Below, piece after piece: positions 6,564-7,714 of a stretch of DNA of 7,714 bases. A program made the translations under genes and the position numbers. A model generated the notes under the pieces. It was not told where the DNA came from, searched no databases, and saw only the letters and a program-made list of their open reading frames with translations. Position 1 is the stretch's first letter. Every line of letters begins with the position of its first letter. The DNA is from Deltaproteobacteria bacterium (GTDB lineage Bacteria > Myxococcota_A > UBA9160 > JAFDET01): contig JAFDET010000233.1 of NCBI GenBank assembly GCA_019310195.1, positions 1-7,714 of the forward strand. The letters run 5' to 3'.

Positions 6564-7714
6564 GCGCTTTCGCGGCACGCCTGCTGGTCGGCGTCGTCTT
6601 GGCGCTCGGCCTGCCCGCGGCGGCGGACCCGAGTCTCGGGTTCGTCCACGTGGAGGCCAACGTCGGCGGCGCCAGCGGCGGCCACACCGCGTTGCTCCTG
6701 GGCGACCGGGTCTATCACTTCCAGCTGGGCGAGGAGCGCTTGCTGGAGCTGCACCGGGAAGACTGGCACCTGTTTCGCTTCCGCTACAACGAGCTCCAGA
6801 ATCGCCCGCTCCACGTGGCCTACGTCCCGGTGGATGCGGAGACCCTGCAGCAGGTCCGCGACCACCTGACGGGGCTCCACCTGGACTACGCACGGGTGGA
6901 CGGCGAGCTGGCGGCGCTGGAAGCCGACCTGGCGGCGCTGGAGGCACTGCTGGGCCGACGCACCGGCGTGCCCACGCGCGGCGCCGGGCTGCTGGAACCG
7001 GGCGCGCCGGCACCCTCCTGGGCCGTCGGCCTGGCCGAGCGCGTGTCGGCGACACTCGGTCCCGAGGGCCCGCGGCCGCAACGAGCCGCCCTGGAGACCC
7101 GCCTGGCCGTGGCGCCGGCGGATCCGGCTGCGCTGCAGGCGTGGCGGGAGGACCTGGCCCTGAGCGACGCGCTGCGCGCCCTGGCCGAGGGTTGGCCACT
7201 GGCCGAGACCGCGACGCTCCCCATGGGCTCCGAGCCTCTCGGCGCGCAGGAGCGCACCTCCCTGGAGAGCCAGGCGCTGGCCCTGGAAGCGACCCTCGTG
7301 CGCCTGGTGCGATCGCGGCGTCCTGACCGCGCCGAGGCCCTGTACACGACGCTGGCCCGGCACCGGGCCGCGTCCCGCTCCCTGGCCGGCGGCCGCCTGG
7401 TTCTGGTCGACCCGTTTCCGGAGCACGCGCCCGGCCTGGATCGCCGCGCCGCACGCGTGCGTCGGGCCGAGCTGACGGCCATCGCGGACTACTTGGACCA
7501 GCGCACGACGCAGGCGCGAGCGCGCCTCCTCGACGGCTCGGCACCGACCGAGCCGGGTCTGGCGCGGCTCGAGGCCCTGGCGGCGCGCGCTCGCGAGTAC
7601 CGCGGCGGCGCCGAGGGCGGCAAGCCGGTGCGCGAGCCCCTGGGCGCCCTGCTTCCGCAGCGGGCGCGTGCCCTGCCCGTCGCGGCAGCGGCACCGGCCG
7701 ACGCCCGCGGGACC
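6560..7714 (+). CDS. Large exported protein with N-terminal GGH/YHF motif (incomplete at window edge)
   Basis: The frame is open for 385 codons from GTG 6560 to the end of the window with no stop. Its start overlaps the lipoprotein stop (GTGA, 6560-6563), so the two genes are coupled. Residues 1-22 form a signal peptide (AFAARLLVGVVLALGLPAAA, cleavage before DPSLG). The next segment, GFVHVEANVGGASGGHTALLLGDRVYHF (26-54), has strong strand-strand character, with His42 and His53 conserved-looking. It recalls the N-terminal part of DUF4105-type or NlpC/P60-like envelope proteins. That comparison is tentative, because no cysteine occurs in the visible 385 residues and a papain-like nucleophile is therefore not seen. 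Residues 112-133 (DGELAALEADLAALEALLGR) fit a short coiled coil. The rest is Ala, Arg and Leu rich with helical stretches at 177-268 and 296-346. GC is very high throughout. The C-terminus lies outside the window. Confidence 0.82.
   Translation, partial: MSAFAARLLVGVVLALGLPAAADPSLGFVHVEANVGGASGGHTALLLGDRVYHFQLGEERLLELHREDWHLFRFRYNELQNRPLHVAYVPVDAETLQQVRDHLTGLHLDYARVDGELAALEADLAALEALLGRRTGVPTRGAGLLEPGAPAPSWAVGLAERVSATLGPEGPRPQRAALETRLAVAPADPAALQAWREDLALSDALRALAEGWPLAETATLPMGSEPLGAQERTSLESQALALEATLVRLVRSRRPDRAEALYTTLARHRAASRSLAGGRLVLVDPFPEHAPGLDRRAARVRRAELTAIADYLDQRTTQARARLLDGSAPTEPGLARLEALAARAREYRGGAEGGKPVREPLGALLPQRARALPVAAAAPADARGT

Noticed and set aside
5763..7694. A 643-codon minus-strand open frame opposite the lipoprotein and large exported protein genes
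   Set aside because: The Pro/Arg/Ala-rich translation is characteristic of an antisense frame in very GC-rich DNA. The plus-strand genes have starts, ribosome binding sites and signal peptides.

Overview
The window is GC-rich chromosomal DNA from a Gram-negative bacterium. Support comes from strong G/C bias at third codon positions, a lipoprotein-like signal, a PEP-CTERM anchored protein (typical of exopolysaccharide-producing Gram-negatives) and several Sec-type signal peptides. No gene fixes the lineage. A high-GC environmental proteobacterium or Myxococcota-like organism would fit, but that is inference. No rRNA, tRNA, CRISPR array, transposase or phage gene is visible.

Left part, minus strand, read from about 3750 down to 1: a membrane sterol desaturase/fatty acid hydroxylase (2822-3748); a short, apparently frameshifted ORF (2587-2809); the ribosome-associated GTPase TypA/BipA (681-2489); then two small exported proteins of unknown function (121-573 and 1-110, the latter cut by the window edge). 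The two small genes are visibly lower in GC and use different codons from the rest of the window.

Middle, plus strand, 3941-5363: a secreted PEP-CTERM protein, divergent from the desaturase, followed closely by two small membrane proteins with about three helices each, separated by 4 nt. They may form one transcription unit.

At 5360-5527 lies a compact 168-bp imperfect palindrome with 18-bp terminal inverted repeats bounded by CTAG on both sides. It looks like a MITE or other small palindromic insertion. The TAG stop codons of the two convergent genes flanking it are both supplied by the boundary CTAG.

Right part: a SnoaL/NTF2-like protein (minus, 5524-5979) diverges from a two-gene plus-strand unit. 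That unit is a Ser-rich candidate lipoprotein (6078-6563) whose stop overlaps the GTG start of a large exported protein (6560 to beyond 7714) with an N-terminal GGHTALLLG...YHF motif. The large gene continues past the window.

The only confidently named gene is typA. The most notable items are the palindromic element and its relation to both stop codons, the split ORF downstream of the desaturase, and the coupled lipoprotein/exported-protein pair.
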